From Pseudomonas sp. stari2 (GTDB lineage Bacteria; Pseudomonadota; Gammaproteobacteria; Pseudomonadales; Pseudomonadaceae), in the NCBI RefSeq assembly GCF_040760005.1, contig NZ_CP099760.1:3901501-3965500 (forward strand): a DNA stretch of 64,000 nucleotides. Direction: 5' to 3'. A program made the translations under genes and the position numbers. Below the pieces are notes generated by a model. It was not told where the DNA came from. It did no database searches and worked only from the letters and a program-made list of their open reading frames with translations. Positions 52,052 to 60,854 of this stretch are shown piece by piece (within the stretch, counting starts at the first letter, position 1; each line of letters begins with the position of its first letter).

Positions 52052-52198
52052 TCAAGGTTTGAGCGGGCGTTCCTGGTCGCGATCGGACAACTCGCGGCTG
52101 TCGTCATGTTTCCAGGTCTGCTCCTTGTGTTTCTCCCGCTCGATCTCTTCTTCGCTCGGTTCTTCATCTTCTTCGGGACGTTTCTGCTCGGTTGCCAT
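52052..52198 (-). CDS. 48-residue highly acidic/charged protein
   Basis: A 48-codon gene from ATG 52198 with GAGGTGAAC upstream. Begins MATEQKRPEEDEEPSEEEI and continues REKHKEQTWKHDDSRELSDR. More than half the residues are charged, so it is likely disordered. The clean ribosome-binding site, strong charge bias and the terminator placed right after its stop support translation. Function unknown. Confidence 0.7.
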   Translation of the reverse strand: MATEQKRPEEDEEPSEEEIEREKHKEQTWKHDDSRELSDRDQERPLKP

Positions 52199-52262
52199 GT
52201 TCACCTCGCTGCCATAAGTCGTCAGTCATCCTTACAGCGTAGAACAGATTCAGACAGGCAAC

Positions 52263-52577
52263 TTACAACCACCAGCGCAACAGAAAGAAGAACGCCATGC
52301 TCAATAGCATGCTAAGCAACGTATTACGCGTGTAAATCACTAATCCAATCGCCACTAATGAACTCAGCAGATAAGGGTTATCCCACTGCAGATTCAGCTG
52401 TTTATCCGGCATGAACACGATCGGCCCGCAAATCGCGGTCAACATACCCGGTACGGCGAAACCCAGAAATTGCCGTGCGTTACTGCTCAAACGCACCGGC
52501 AAGCGCGGCTCAAGAAACACGTAGCGGTTGAGGAACACAAGAATCCCCATGCCGAAAATCACTGCCCAGATGATCAT
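52263..52577 (-). CDS. azlD: AzlD branched-chain amino-acid exporter subunit
   Basis: 104 residues, four short membrane helices (MIIWAVIFGMGILVFLNRY start, end FFFLLRWW). Length and the FLGFAVPGMLTAICGPIVF segment fit AzlD. The start at 52577 overlaps the azlC stop by four bases. With AzlC it forms an LIV-E type exporter for branched-chain amino acids. Confidence 0.88.
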   Translation of the reverse strand: MIIWAVIFGMGILVFLNRYVFLEPRLPVRLSSNARQFLGFAVPGMLTAICGPIVFMPDKQLNLQWDNPYLLSSLVAIGLVIYTRNTLLSMLLSMAFFFLLRWWL

Positions 52578-53272
52578 GTGCGCTCCCGATATAGCTTGTT
52601 GCAAATAAACCCTGCGGTCATTCCCGCCAGCCCCGACAGCACCAGCGCCGAGCCCCACTGCCAATAACTGAACAACACCGAGCAGAACAGCGACACCGCC
52701 ACGCAAACCACGGTCGGCACGTTGCGCACCACCGGGGTGATCAGGGCGATGAAGGTCGCGGCAATCGAGAAGTCCAGTCCCAGATGCTCAAGCCCCGGAA
52801 TGCTGCTGCCGAGCACGATGCCGGCCAGGGTGAAGAGGTTCCAGGCGATATAGAACGTCAGGCCGACGCCGAGGGCATACCAGCGATTGAACTGCTGACG
52901 GTCGTGCTGACTGGTCAGGGCGAACAGTTCGTCGGTGAGCAAAAAGCCCAGGCCAATGCGCCAGCGACCCGGCAACGGCGAAATCACATGGCGCATGCTC
53001 ATGCCGTAGAGCAAATGCTGCGAAGTCAGCAGCAGCGTGGTCAGCAGAATCGAGAAAATCCCGGCCCCTCCCTTGAGCATGCCGATCGCCACCAGTTGCG
53101 CAGCGCCGGCAAATACAATGCTCGACAAGCCCTGCCCTTGCAGCGGCGTAAGGTTGGCTTCGATCGCCATGGAGCCGGCCAGCAGCCCCCATGGCGCGGT
53201 CGCCAAGGATAACGGCATGATCGCCGCGGCTCCGCGAAAAAAGGCACTGCGCGGAATTAATGAGTCGGACAT
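52574..53272 (-). CDS. azlC: AzlC branched-chain amino-acid exporter subunit
   Basis: 232 residues with six or seven membrane segments. FFRGAAAIMPLSLATAPWGLLAG and QGLSSIVFAGAAQLVAIGML are AzlC-type helices, followed by HLLYGMSMR and FALTSQHDRQQFNRW. Start chosen at Met 53272; the frame continues four codons to a TTG. Coupled to azlD by ATGA overlap. Exports branched-chain amino acids across the inner membrane. Confidence 0.9.
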   Translation of the reverse strand: MSDSLIPRSAFFRGAAAIMPLSLATAPWGLLAGSMAIEANLTPLQGQGLSSIVFAGAAQLVAIGMLKGGAGIFSILLTTLLLTSQHLLYGMSMRHVISPLPGRWRIGLGFLLTDELFALTSQHDRQQFNRWYALGVGLTFYIAWNLFTLAGIVLGSSIPGLEHLGLDFSIAATFIALITPVVRNVPTVVCVAVSLFCSVLFSYWQWGSALVLSGLAGMTAGFICNKLYRERT

Positions 53273-53426
53273 AACGCTCTTCAACCGTGAGAAAAGACCC
53301 CGGACTCTGCCAGCAAATGCCTTTTGCTGGCTTGAACAATCTTGCGCAATTGCCGGAAATCGCCCAGCTGCAAACCGATTAGCGGCGTACCATGACAGCC
53401 ATTCACATCTGCGTCAGGGAGACGAC

Positions 53427-53813
53427 ATGCTGTATCGAATTGCCGCCGACGGGCTGGTGCTGTTTCACCTATCGTTCATTCTGTTCGTGCTGTTTGGCGG
53501 GCTATTGGTGCTCAAGTGGCACCGAGTGGCGTGGCTGCATCTGCCGGCCGCAACCTGGGGCGTGATGGTCGAGGTGTTGCACCTGACCTGCCCGCTGACC
53601 TACTGGGAAAACCTGATGCGCCACGCTGCCGGGCAAACCGAGTATGCCGGCGGCTTCATCGAGAATTACGTCTGGCCGATCATCTACCCGGCGGGACTGA
53701 CCTCGCAGATTCAGCTTGTGCTGGGGGGAGTGGTGCTGATGATCAACCTGCTGGTATACGGACGTCTGATCCGTCAGTGGAAACTGCGTCGCGCCGCCCG
53801 CATTCCGTTCTAA
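53427..53813 (+). CDS. DUF2784 membrane protein
   Basis: 128 residues with three hydrophobic segments. LFHLSFILFVLFGG, HLTCPLTYWENLMRHAAGQTEYAGGFIE and NYVWPIIYPAGL match DUF2784, a small membrane family whose role is unknown. GGGAG lies six bases before the ATG. Ends overlapping the convergent DUF3087 gene by four bases. Confidence 0.85.
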   Translation: MLYRIAADGLVLFHLSFILFVLFGGLLVLKWHRVAWLHLPAATWGVMVEVLHLTCPLTYWENLMRHAAGQTEYAGGFIENYVWPIIYPAGLTSQIQLVLGGVVLMINLLVYGRLIRQWKLRRAARIPF

Positions 53814-54331
53814 CGCGACTTCAAGGCTTCCAGCCAGGCCGGATCGAGGCGCATCTGATCGGTATCCAGACCGAGCGCCTCCATCCGCGCCTTGTGCGCC
53901 TCGACTTCGCGGCGTAATTGCGAATGATCGCTGGAGTTACCGTCCAGTTCATGCATCTGCGTCAAGCCCAGGTGATAGAAGCGCAGCACTTTCATCGCTG
54001 TCGGATCACCCCTCTCGACCGCCGCCGTCACGTGATGCATGACATTGGTGACACTCATCAGGCTGCGCTTGAGCCGCCAGCCGTACACCGCCGGGGCCAT
54101 CCAGGTCTGATTCCAGAAACGTCCGCGCAACAACGCCGCCGTCAACAGAAATGCGCCGAACACCCCGCCTACATTGAACCGCAGGTTATCGCCACCCGGC
54201 TCGCCGAACAGCGCCACCGCCACGGTCGAAAACGCCATCGCCAGCACCAGGAACAGCACCGCGATAATCAGCGTGCTGCGCCGGGTCTGCTGGCGATAGG
54301 TGATGGCATCGATCGGTTGAATCTCGAACAT
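53810..54331 (-). CDS. DUF3087 membrane protein
   Basis: 173 residues. Two membrane helices (about 20-42 and 50-70) then a cytoplasmic helical domain with NVMHHVTAAVERGDPTAMKVLRFYHLGLTQMHELDGNS. This layout fits DUF3087. Function unknown. It is convergent with DUF2784 and sits upstream of the ppnN promoter region. Confidence 0.8.
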   Translation of the reverse strand: MFEIQPIDAITYRQQTRRSTLIIAVLFLVLAMAFSTVAVALFGEPGGDNLRFNVGGVFGAFLLTAALLRGRFWNQTWMAPAVYGWRLKRSLMSVTNVMHHVTAAVERGDPTAMKVLRFYHLGLTQMHELDGNSSDHSQLRREVEAHKARMEALGLDTDQMRLDPAWLEALKSR

Positions 54332-54543
54332 CGCGACAGGCTTCCATGGCTTGAAATAAAAAGAGGCCGGCGCATTATCGCCTCTGAGGCGGATTTAGCT
54401 ATGCTGGAGCTCCTTTTCATCTTTTCATCGTCCAGCGGGGGACATGGCGATACCACGCAGATCGTGCCATCTTCATTCATGGATACACTCTATTCGGATG
54501 CCATTGGCCAGGCCGGCAATGGCATCGTTTTAAGGATCACTGC

Positions 54544-55917
54544 ATGACCCAACGACACGTAATCAATGCCTCAGTCAGCCCAAAAGGCAGCCTGGAAACT
54601 CTTTCCCAACGTGAAGTTCAGCAACTGAGCCAGGCCGGAACCGGCAGCACCTATACCCTTTTTCGCCAGTGCGCCCTGGCCATCCTCAATACTGGCGCCC
54701 ATGTCGACAACGCGAAAACCATTCTGGAAGCCTACAAGGACTTCGAAATCCGCATCCACCAACAGGATCGCGGCGTGCGCCTGGAACTGTTGAACGCCCC
54801 GGCCGACGCCTTCGTCGACGGCGAAATGATCGCCAGCACCCGGGAAATGCTGTTCAGCGCCCTGCGCGACATCGTCTACACCGAAAACGAACTCGATGCC
54901 CTGAGCATCGACCTCAGCACCTCCCAGGGCATCAGCGACTACGTCTTCCACCTGTTGCGCAACGCACGCACTCTGCGCCCGGGCGTCGAGCCGAAAATCG
55001 TCGTGTGCTGGGGCGGCCACTCGATCAACACCGAAGAATACAAATACACCAAGAAAGTCGGCCACGAACTGGGCCTGCGCAGCCTCGACATCTGCACCGG
55101 ATGCGGCCCGGGCGTGATGAAAGGCCCGATGAAAGGCGCGACAATCGCCCACGCCAAGCAACGTATTCACGGCGGCCGCTACCTGGGCCTGACCGAGCCG
55201 GGCATCATTGCCGCCGAAGCGCCGAACCCGATCGTCAATGAGCTGGTGATCCTGCCAGACATCGAAAAGCGCCTGGAAGCCTTCGTCCGCGTCGGCCACG
55301 GCATCATCATCTTCCCAGGCGGCGCCGGTACTGCCGAAGAGTTCCTGTATCTGCTGGGCATCCTGATGCACCCGGACAACGCCGGCCTCCCGTTCCCGGT
55401 AATTCTCACCGGACCGAAACATGCCGCGCCGTATCTGGAACAGCTCGACGCCTTCGTCACCGCCACCCTCGGCGAAGCGGCGAAACAGCACTACGAAATC
55501 ATCATCGACGACCCGGCCGAAGTGGCACGTCAGATGACTGCAGGCCTCAAAGCGGTCAAGCAGTTCCGCCGCGAACGCGCCGACGCGTTCCACTTCAACT
55601 GGCTTCTGAAGATCGACGAGGGCTTCCAGCGCCCGTTCGACCCGACCCACGAAAACATGGCCAACCTCAAGCTGCATCGCGACCAGCCTCCGCATGAACT
55701 GGCAGCCAACCTGCGCCGCGCGTTCTCCGGAATCGTCGCCGGCAACGTCAAGGACAAGGGCATTCGCCTGATCGAAGAACACGGTCCGTATCAGATCCGT
55801 GGCGACGCCGCGATCATGCAACCGCTCGATCTGCTGCTCAAAGCCTTCGTCGCCCAGCACCGAATGAAACTGCCGGGCGGCGCGGCGTATGTGCCGTGCT
55901 ATCGCGTTGTTTCCTGA
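54544..55917 (+). CDS. ppnN: Pyrimidine/purine nucleotide 5'-monophosphate nucleosidase PpnN
   Basis: 457 residues, close to E. coli YgdH/PpnN (454). The lysine-decarboxylase-like (LOG) core carries CTGCGPGVMKGPMKGA and the catalytic PGGAGTAEE near residue 258, flanked by the N-terminal and C-terminal domains (RDQPPHELAANLRRAF, YQIRGDAAIM) particular to PpnN. The enzyme splits GMP, IMP, CMP and UMP to base and ribose 5-phosphate and is tuned by ppGpp in E. coli. Single-gene unit. Confidence 0.93.
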   Translation: MTQRHVINASVSPKGSLETLSQREVQQLSQAGTGSTYTLFRQCALAILNTGAHVDNAKTILEAYKDFEIRIHQQDRGVRLELLNAPADAFVDGEMIASTREMLFSALRDIVYTENELDALSIDLSTSQGISDYVFHLLRNARTLRPGVEPKIVVCWGGHSINTEEYKYTKKVGHELGLRSLDICTGCGPGVMKGPMKGATIAHAKQRIHGGRYLGLTEPGIIAAEAPNPIVNELVILPDIEKRLEAFVRVGHGIIIFPGGAGTAEEFLYLLGILMHPDNAGLPFPVILTGPKHAAPYLEQLDAFVTATLGEAAKQHYEIIIDDPAEVARQMTAGLKAVKQFRRERADAFHFNWLLKIDEGFQRPFDPTHENMANLKLHRDQPPHELAANLRRAFSGIVAGNVKDKGIRLIEEHGPYQIRGDAAIMQPLDLLLKAFVAQHRMKLPGGAAYVPCYRVVS

Positions 55918-55940
55918 CCGCACTCGATGCAGTTTGCCTG

Positions 55941-55964
55941 TGAGGGAGTGAGCGCACTCCCTCA
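55941..55964 (+). terminator. Hairpin after ppnN
   Basis: TGAGGGAGTG (55941-55950) pairs perfectly with CACTCCCTCA (55955-55964); no T tract, so a weak or factor-assisted terminator. Confidence 0.5.
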
Positions 55965-56080
55965 TGGCGCATCGACACTACCGAACCGCCCTGTTCTCTG
56001 ACACAAAAGCCCCTCTGATTCCCCACGACAGCCATCGTGTGGCCGTCTAAGCTGGGCGTTTGTTTTTTCAGGGACGATCC

Positions 56081-56815
56081 ATGAAACGTTTTGCCGCCAG
56101 CCTGTTGTCTCTTCTGGCTCTGACAGCCAATGCGGCAGATCTGCAACTGCTCACCGACAATCATCCTCCGCTGCATTTCCTTCAGGGCGATCAACTGGTG
56201 GGCTTCGGCGTGGATGTGGTGCAAGCCCTGGCCGCGCAGACCGGCGATCGCATTCACCTGCAGCAAGTGCCATTGCTGCGTGCCCTGCGCATGGCCAGCG
56301 AGACTCCGGATACCGGCGTATTTACCGTGCTGCGCACCGACGCACGGGATGACCGCTACCAATGGGTCGGGCCGTTGATCGAAGTCGAAACCGCGCTTTA
56401 CGCCCGGGATAGCTTCCATCCACCCGTGCGCAGCCTGCGCGAGGCCGATCACCTGGGCCGGATCACCGTGCCACGCAAATGGCTGGTCTACAGCTATTTG
56501 CAGGAACAGGACCTGACCAACCTCTACGGCGTGGAAACTCCGGAACAGATGATGCGTTTGTTCAGTCTCGGGCGGACCGACTTTGTGGTGTCCGACACCT
56601 TGTCCAGCGCCGCCCTCGCCCGCGAGCAAGGCATGGAACCGGGGCGTTTGCAGTACCAGTTGTCGTTGATGAAGCAAGACACGTACATCGCATTCTCCCG
56701 ACAGACCGACCCCAAACAAGTCGCACGCTGGCAGCAAGCGCTGGATACTCTGCGCGCCGACGGTCGCCTGGAGAAAATGCGCCAGCGCTGGCTGAGCAAT
56801 ACCCTGCCGCGCTGA
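56081..56815 (+). CDS. Periplasmic solute-binding protein (amino-acid type, PF00497-like)
   Basis: 244 residues. Signal peptide ends TANAADL near residue 19. The core LLTDNHPPLHFLQGDQLVGFGVDVV and VFTVLRTDARDDRYQWVGPL fit the family of small extracytoplasmic binding proteins. The tail ALDTLRADGRLEKMRQRWL is its usual end. No transporter genes are adjacent, so it could serve in sensing or be an orphan. A terminator follows. Confidence 0.88.
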   Translation: MKRFAASLLSLLALTANAADLQLLTDNHPPLHFLQGDQLVGFGVDVVQALAAQTGDRIHLQQVPLLRALRMASETPDTGVFTVLRTDARDDRYQWVGPLIEVETALYARDSFHPPVRSLREADHLGRITVPRKWLVYSYLQEQDLTNLYGVETPEQMMRLFSLGRTDFVVSDTLSSAALAREQGMEPGRLQYQLSLMKQDTYIAFSRQTDPKQVARWQQALDTLRADGRLEKMRQRWLSNTLPR

Positions 56816-56824
56816 TCACGCATC

Positions 56825-56862
56825 AACACCTTTGATAACAACTATCTGAAAAGGTGTTTTTT
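56825..56862 (+). terminator. Intrinsic terminator
   Basis: AACACCTTT (56825-56833) pairs with AAAGGTGTT (56850-56858) and is followed by a T run. Confidence 0.75.
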
Positions 56863-56922
56863 CTTCTGGCGTCCGTGGCCATAAAGTGGCGGTCATCTTC
56901 TTCCCGTTTTCTGGTGCACCCC

Positions 56923-57129
56923 ATGAAAGACTTTATCGCCCTCGGGTTCATCATCGCGCTGATCGGCGCCACCTCCGCGATTGCCAACGCCCATGGCAAC
57001 GGGCACGTCGTTGCCATGACGAGTGTCGGCCAGTCCGGCATCGTCGGCCTTGGCAGCGCAGCCACGGGCAGCCTGGAGCAGACGCTCTACGTTGCGCAGA
57101 ACGCCTCCGAGTACGGTTACAACTACTGA
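56923..57129 (+). CDS. Small exported protein, unknown
   Basis: 68 residues with a signal-like start (KDFIALGFIIALIGATSAIANA) and a mature part rich in Gly, Ser and Ala ending SEYGYNY. Probably exported. The family is not recognised and no clear ribosome-binding site is seen. Its end overlaps the end of the convergent flavoprotein by seven bases. Confidence 0.6.
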   Translation: MKDFIALGFIIALIGATSAIANAHGNGHVVAMTSVGQSGIVGLGSAATGSLEQTLYVAQNASEYGYNY

Positions 57130-58526
57130 GCCACCAGGCGCACCGCCAACGCCTTGGCCTGCGACGCAACATCGGTCACCGCCGTACTTTCCCACCACAT
57201 CCCTCTCAGTGGCGGGCCCATCGCGAACAGTCGTTGTGACACGTTTCCCTGCGCATCCAGCACCGCACCGTCCACCGCCGCCGCAATTCCCAGCGCCAAA
57301 GGCCCCGGTTGCACCAGCCCACGGGCCAGCAATTGTTGCGGCAAGGGTCGGTCGACGCGGCGCCAGTCATACTCGATACCGCTGGAATTGATCAGCGCCG
57401 CGCCTTGCACCACGCGTGTTTCATTTTCACCCCGACGACGGATGCGAATCCCGACACCAGCGCCCGACACCGGTTCCAGACCTTTATAGGACGCTGCGTG
57501 AATACGCAGGCGTCCTTCGCGGTGCAGACGCGCAACCAACTCCGCACTCAGTGGAGGCGAACGATGGTGATGGCTCTCCCACCACGGCCGCACATGCCGC
57601 ACGAATTGCCGGCGCTGTACATCGCTCGCCTGGCTCCACAGCCGACCGATGTGCGCGCGTACGGTGTCCAGCGGTGCCTGCCAGTCGATGCCTTGATTGA
57701 TGGCATCCCGGCAATGCCGGCGCAATTCACGCAGTAACTGGCGTGGCGTGCGGATACTGTGATCCTCGGCGAGGAAGTCCACCCACGCAGGCGGCTGGCG
57801 ACGGACATGGGGCAGCAGCCCGTGCCGGGAAAACACCTCGATCGGCCCGCGATGCCCGGCCTGCTCCAGCGAAACCACGGCATCGACCATGGTCAGGCCG
57901 GAGCCGATGATCAGCACGGTCGATTGCGGATCGAGCTGGCGCATGGCGCCCACATCCCAAGGATCGAGCCCAGCCGCGTTGAGGCCGCTGGATTGCGTTT
58001 GCGGCGTACGGGCGGCGGGGAACATACCGGTGGCGAGCACCGCAAAAGCGCCTTGCAGTCGCCGGCCATCGCTCAAGGAGAGCTGCACCGAATCGGCTGA
58101 AGCCTGTACATCAATCACCTCTGCGCGCACGTGCTCGACCGTCGAACCATGCTGCCTGCCCACCAGCTGCGCTTCAGCCAGTCGCTGCTGCACATACACA
58201 CCGAACAGACCTCGTGGCGGAAACAGTTCGCTGACTGGTACATGTTGCTGATCCGACTCCGGCCAGCCGCCGCTGGCAATGTGATCAGTCAGCCATTGAG
58301 TCAGGTCCTCGGCGTTGCTGGGGTCGACGCTCATTCGCGCTGCGTTGCCATTGAGCGTATGGCCCAGTTCAACCGCGCTGTACGCTTCGCCCCGGCCCAA
58401 TTCGGCCCGGGGCTCGACTACCAGAATCCGTCGCCGCCCCGGCAGGCGCAGCAATTGCACCGCCAGCATCGTGCCGCTGAGGCCGCCGCCGACAATCAGG
58501 ATGTCGGCCGTATCGGTTTGAGTCAT
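57123..58526 (-). CDS. FAD/NAD(P)-binding flavoprotein (SidA/HpnW-like fold)
   Basis: 467 residues. FAD fold ILIVGGGLSGTMLAVQL at 9-25, NAD(P) fold VLIIGSGLTMVDAVVSLEQ near 204-222, and a conserved RHGLLPHVRR segment. It matches the FAD/NAD(P)-binding proteins related to N-hydroxylating flavoproteins. Substrate unknown. It is followed upstream by the NtaA/DszA-family monooxygenase on the same strand, 60 bases apart, so they may be co-transcribed and work together. Confidence 0.85.
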   Translation of the reverse strand: MTQTDTADILIVGGGLSGTMLAVQLLRLPGRRRILVVEPRAELGRGEAYSAVELGHTLNGNAARMSVDPSNAEDLTQWLTDHIASGGWPESDQQHVPVSELFPPRGLFGVYVQQRLAEAQLVGRQHGSTVEHVRAEVIDVQASADSVQLSLSDGRRLQGAFAVLATGMFPAARTPQTQSSGLNAAGLDPWDVGAMRQLDPQSTVLIIGSGLTMVDAVVSLEQAGHRGPIEVFSRHGLLPHVRRQPPAWVDFLAEDHSIRTPRQLLRELRRHCRDAINQGIDWQAPLDTVRAHIGRLWSQASDVQRRQFVRHVRPWWESHHHRSPPLSAELVARLHREGRLRIHAASYKGLEPVSGAGVGIRIRRRGENETRVVQGAALINSSGIEYDWRRVDRPLPQQLLARGLVQPGPLALGIAAAVDGAVLDAQGNVSQRLFAMGPPLRGMWWESTAVTDVASQAKALAVRLVAQ

Positions 58527-58585
58527 GCCGTTCTCGCTGCAGAGGATTTGCTCAAGTCAGTGTCGTGCAGACGCTGCGAGCGAGT

Positions 58586-59989
58586 CTAGACAGACGTAAC
58601 CTTTTTCTCCTGCCGACGCAGTTCACCCAGGTTTCGATAACCGCTGCCCGGATGGATCTGCGGCAATTTCGGCCCTTCGCCAAACAGCTTCTCGCGTAAC
58701 GTTCCGGGTGCGTAATCGGTCTTGTAGACGCCGCGTTTCTGCAGCTCAGGCACCAACAATTCCACGGCGTCGATGAAGGTTTCGTGGGTCAATGCGTAGG
58801 CCAGGTTGAAGCCATCGACGTCGGTTTCGTCGACCCATTCCTGTAGCAGGTCAGCGACGGTTTCCGGGCTGCCGACGAACAACGGGCCGAAACCGCCGAT
58901 ACCGACCCAGTCGGCCAGCTCATTCGGAGTCCAGACCTTGTTCGGGTCCGCTGTCGAAAACGCTTCCACGGCAGACTGAATCGCGTTGGTATGTACGTGC
59001 TTGAGCGGTTCGTCCGGTTTGAAGCGGCTGAAGTCGATACCGGTCCAGCCCGAAATCAGCGCCATCGCACCCTCGTAACTCACCCAGGATTTGTATTCTT
59101 CGAACTTGGCTTTGGCCTTGGCATCGGTCTCGCCGAGGATCACGGTTTGCAGGTTGAAGATCAGGATCTTCGACGGATCTCGCCCGGCCTCGGCGGCGCG
59201 ACGGCGAATGTCGGCCACGGTTTTCTTGAGTAGCACTTTCGACGGTGCCGCGACAAATACGCACTCGGCATGTTCAGCGGCAAACTGTTTGCCACGGCTG
59301 GACGCGCCCGCCTGATAGAGAACCGGTGTGCGCTGCGGCGACGGCTCGCAAAGGTGAATGCCCGGCACGTGGAAGTGTTTACCGTGGTGGCGGATCTCGT
59401 GGATCTTGCTCGGGTCACTGAAGATCCGCCGCTCGCGATCCCGCAAAATCGCGCCATCTTCCCAGCTGCCTTCCCAGAGTTTGTAGCAGACCTCCAGGTA
59501 TTCCTCGGCGAAGTCGTAGCGCGCGTCGTGTTCGGTCTGGGCTTGCTGGCCGATGTTTTTCGCACCGCTCTCCAGATAGGACGTGACGATGTTCCAGCCG
59601 GCGCGGCCCTTGGTCAGGTGATCGAGGGTCGACAGGCGTCGGGCAAATGGATACGGATGCTCGAAGGACAACGATGCGGTCAGACCGAAACCCAAGTGCT
59701 CGGTGACCAGAGCCATCGGCGGGATCAATTGCAACGGATCGTTGACCGGCACCTGCGCCGCCTGCCGGATCGCTGCTTTGCCGTTGCCGTTGTACACGTC
59801 GTAGATGCCCAGCACGTCGGCGATGAACAAGCCGTCGAACTTGCCGCGCTCGAGGATTTTCGCCAGATCGATCCAGTACTCCAGATCCTTGTACTGCCAG
59901 GAACGATCGCGAGGGTGCGCCCACAGGCCCGGCGACTGGTGGCCGACGCAGTTCATGTCGAAGGCGTTGAGACGGATTTCGCGGGGCAT
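58586..59989 (-). CDS. NtaA/DszA/SnaA-family FMN-dependent monooxygenase
   Basis: 467 residues, within the 440-480 range of nitrilotriacetate/dibenzothiophene-sulfone/dimethylsulfide monooxygenases. DGLFIADVLGIYDVYNG, LTASLSFEHPYPFARRLSTLDHLTKGRAGWNIVTS and VLYQAGASSRGKQFAAEHAECVFVA are the family's barrel motifs. It uses reduced FMN and O2. A sigma-54-like promoter and an enhancer-like dyad lie upstream, matching those of the sulfonate-type binding protein, suggesting an organosulfur substrate. The ATG overlaps the stop of an 18-codon leader (TGATG). Confidence 0.9.
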   Translation of the reverse strand: MPREIRLNAFDMNCVGHQSPGLWAHPRDRSWQYKDLEYWIDLAKILERGKFDGLFIADVLGIYDVYNGNGKAAIRQAAQVPVNDPLQLIPPMALVTEHLGFGLTASLSFEHPYPFARRLSTLDHLTKGRAGWNIVTSYLESGAKNIGQQAQTEHDARYDFAEEYLEVCYKLWEGSWEDGAILRDRERRIFSDPSKIHEIRHHGKHFHVPGIHLCEPSPQRTPVLYQAGASSRGKQFAAEHAECVFVAAPSKVLLKKTVADIRRRAAEAGRDPSKILIFNLQTVILGETDAKAKAKFEEYKSWVSYEGAMALISGWTGIDFSRFKPDEPLKHVHTNAIQSAVEAFSTADPNKVWTPNELADWVGIGGFGPLFVGSPETVADLLQEWVDETDVDGFNLAYALTHETFIDAVELLVPELQKRGVYKTDYAPGTLREKLFGEGPKLPQIHPGSGYRNLGELRRQEKKVTSV

Positions 59990-60045
59990 CAGGCGGCACT
60001 CCCGATGTTCAGGAGGCGTTTAGAGGTTTGATTTGAAGCGGTCAT
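59989..60045 (-). CDS. 18-codon leader peptide ahead of the monooxygenase
   Basis: ATG at 60045 with GGAG upstream begins MTASNQTSKRLLNIGSAA and ends TGA, which shares one base with the ATG of the monooxygenase (TGATG). Such overlap promotes re-initiation. It is the first coding frame after the sigma-54-like promoter. The peptide itself need not be functional. Confidence 0.5.
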   Translation of the reverse strand: MTASNQTSKRLLNIGSAA

Positions 60046-60088
60046 GTAAGGCGACTCCGTGGTTTCCGGATGAGGATGCGGAATCGTT

Positions 60089-60104
60089 TGCAGGAGTCGT
60101 GCCT
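60089..60104 (-). promoter_or_regulatory. Sigma-54-like promoter for the monooxygenase
   Basis: On the minus strand AGGCAC-GACTC-CTGCA has GG and GC ten bases apart. It lies 43 bases before the leader peptide's ATG. Confidence 0.6.
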
Positions 60105-60187
60105 GAATATATTTTCTTTATTTATCAATAAATTGAGACAACAACTTAAAGCAATCCGAGCGAAAGACAGAGCAAACTGTTTATCCG

Positions 60188-60205
60188 CTGTCGGCCTTGC
60201 AACAG
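60188..60205. promoter_or_regulatory. 18-bp enhancer-like dyad (copy B)
   Basis: On the minus strand CTGTTG-CAAGGC-CGACAG, one base from a perfect inverted repeat and the same half-sites and spacing as copy A at 48633. It is again exactly 83 bases from the -24 element. It abuts the stop codon of the XRE-cupin gene. Confidence 0.55.
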
Positions 60206-60781
60206 TCAGATCACCACATTGCGCACAAACCGTACGGCCACTGCCCCGTCATTGCGATAGGTGTGCGGCTGGTTGCTGGCGAACATGAAAAACTCACCGG
60301 CGGCGATGTGCTGGGGTTGATCGCCGAGTATCAGCGTCAGGCAGCCCTCGAACACGAAAATCTGTTCGCTCCAGCCTTCGGCATCGGCTTGCGAAGGATA
60401 AACCTCCCCAGGTTGCAGGCACCATTCCCATTGCTCCACTTCCCGGGTGGCCGCTGCCTTGGACAACAGCACCGCTTTACTGCCGGGAATGCTGCCGGCC
60501 CAGGCCAGTTCGTTGATACGGCCCGGATCGCGGTTATCCGGGGCCTGGATCAGATCACTGAAGGCCACACCCAGAGCTTCGGCAACCCGGTCAAGCGTCG
60601 TCAGGCTGACGTTTTTTTCACCTGCCTCGATGGCCACCAACATGCGCCGGCTGACCCCGGACTTTTCCGCGAGAGTCGTCTGGCTCATGTCGGCGGCGTG
60701 GCGCAGGCGTCGGACGTTCTGGCTGACGTGTTGCAGGACCGAAGCCCGTTGTACAGAATCTTTGTGCACTATATTGCTCAC
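60206..60781 (-). CDS. XRE-cupin transcriptional regulator
   Basis: 191 residues. HTH at about 20-75 with MSQTTLAEKSGVSRRMLVAIEAGEKNVSL, then a cupin domain (about 105-185) with LQPGEVYPSQADAEGWSEQIFVFEG and GEFFMFASNQPHTYRN. GTG start at 60781. These proteins sense a small ligand in the cupin. It is divergent from the EamA exporter with operator-like repeats between, so it probably controls that gene and itself. Confidence 0.9.
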   Translation of the reverse strand: MSNIVHKDSVQRASVLQHVSQNVRRLRHAADMSQTTLAEKSGVSRRMLVAIEAGEKNVSLTTLDRVAEALGVAFSDLIQAPDNRDPGRINELAWAGSIPGSKAVLLSKAAATREVEQWEWCLQPGEVYPSQADAEGWSEQIFVFEGCLTLILGDQPQHIAAGEFFMFASNQPHTYRNDGAVAVRFVRNVVI

Positions 60782-60798
60782 TGGCTAGGGTTGGGCAG

Positions 60799-60821
60799 TA
60801 TACTGCGCAACATTTGGCGCA
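60799..60821. promoter_or_regulatory. Promoter and operator-like dyad before the EamA exporter
   Basis: TATACT (60799-60804) is a good -10 for the exporter. It is followed by the dyad TGCGC-AACATTTG-GCGCA (60804-60821), with further TGCG copies at 60824 and 60850. Likely bound by the XRE-cupin protein. Confidence 0.45.
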
Positions 60822-60854
60822 TTGTGCGTCCCCTCTTCAAAAGTGCGCAAGATC

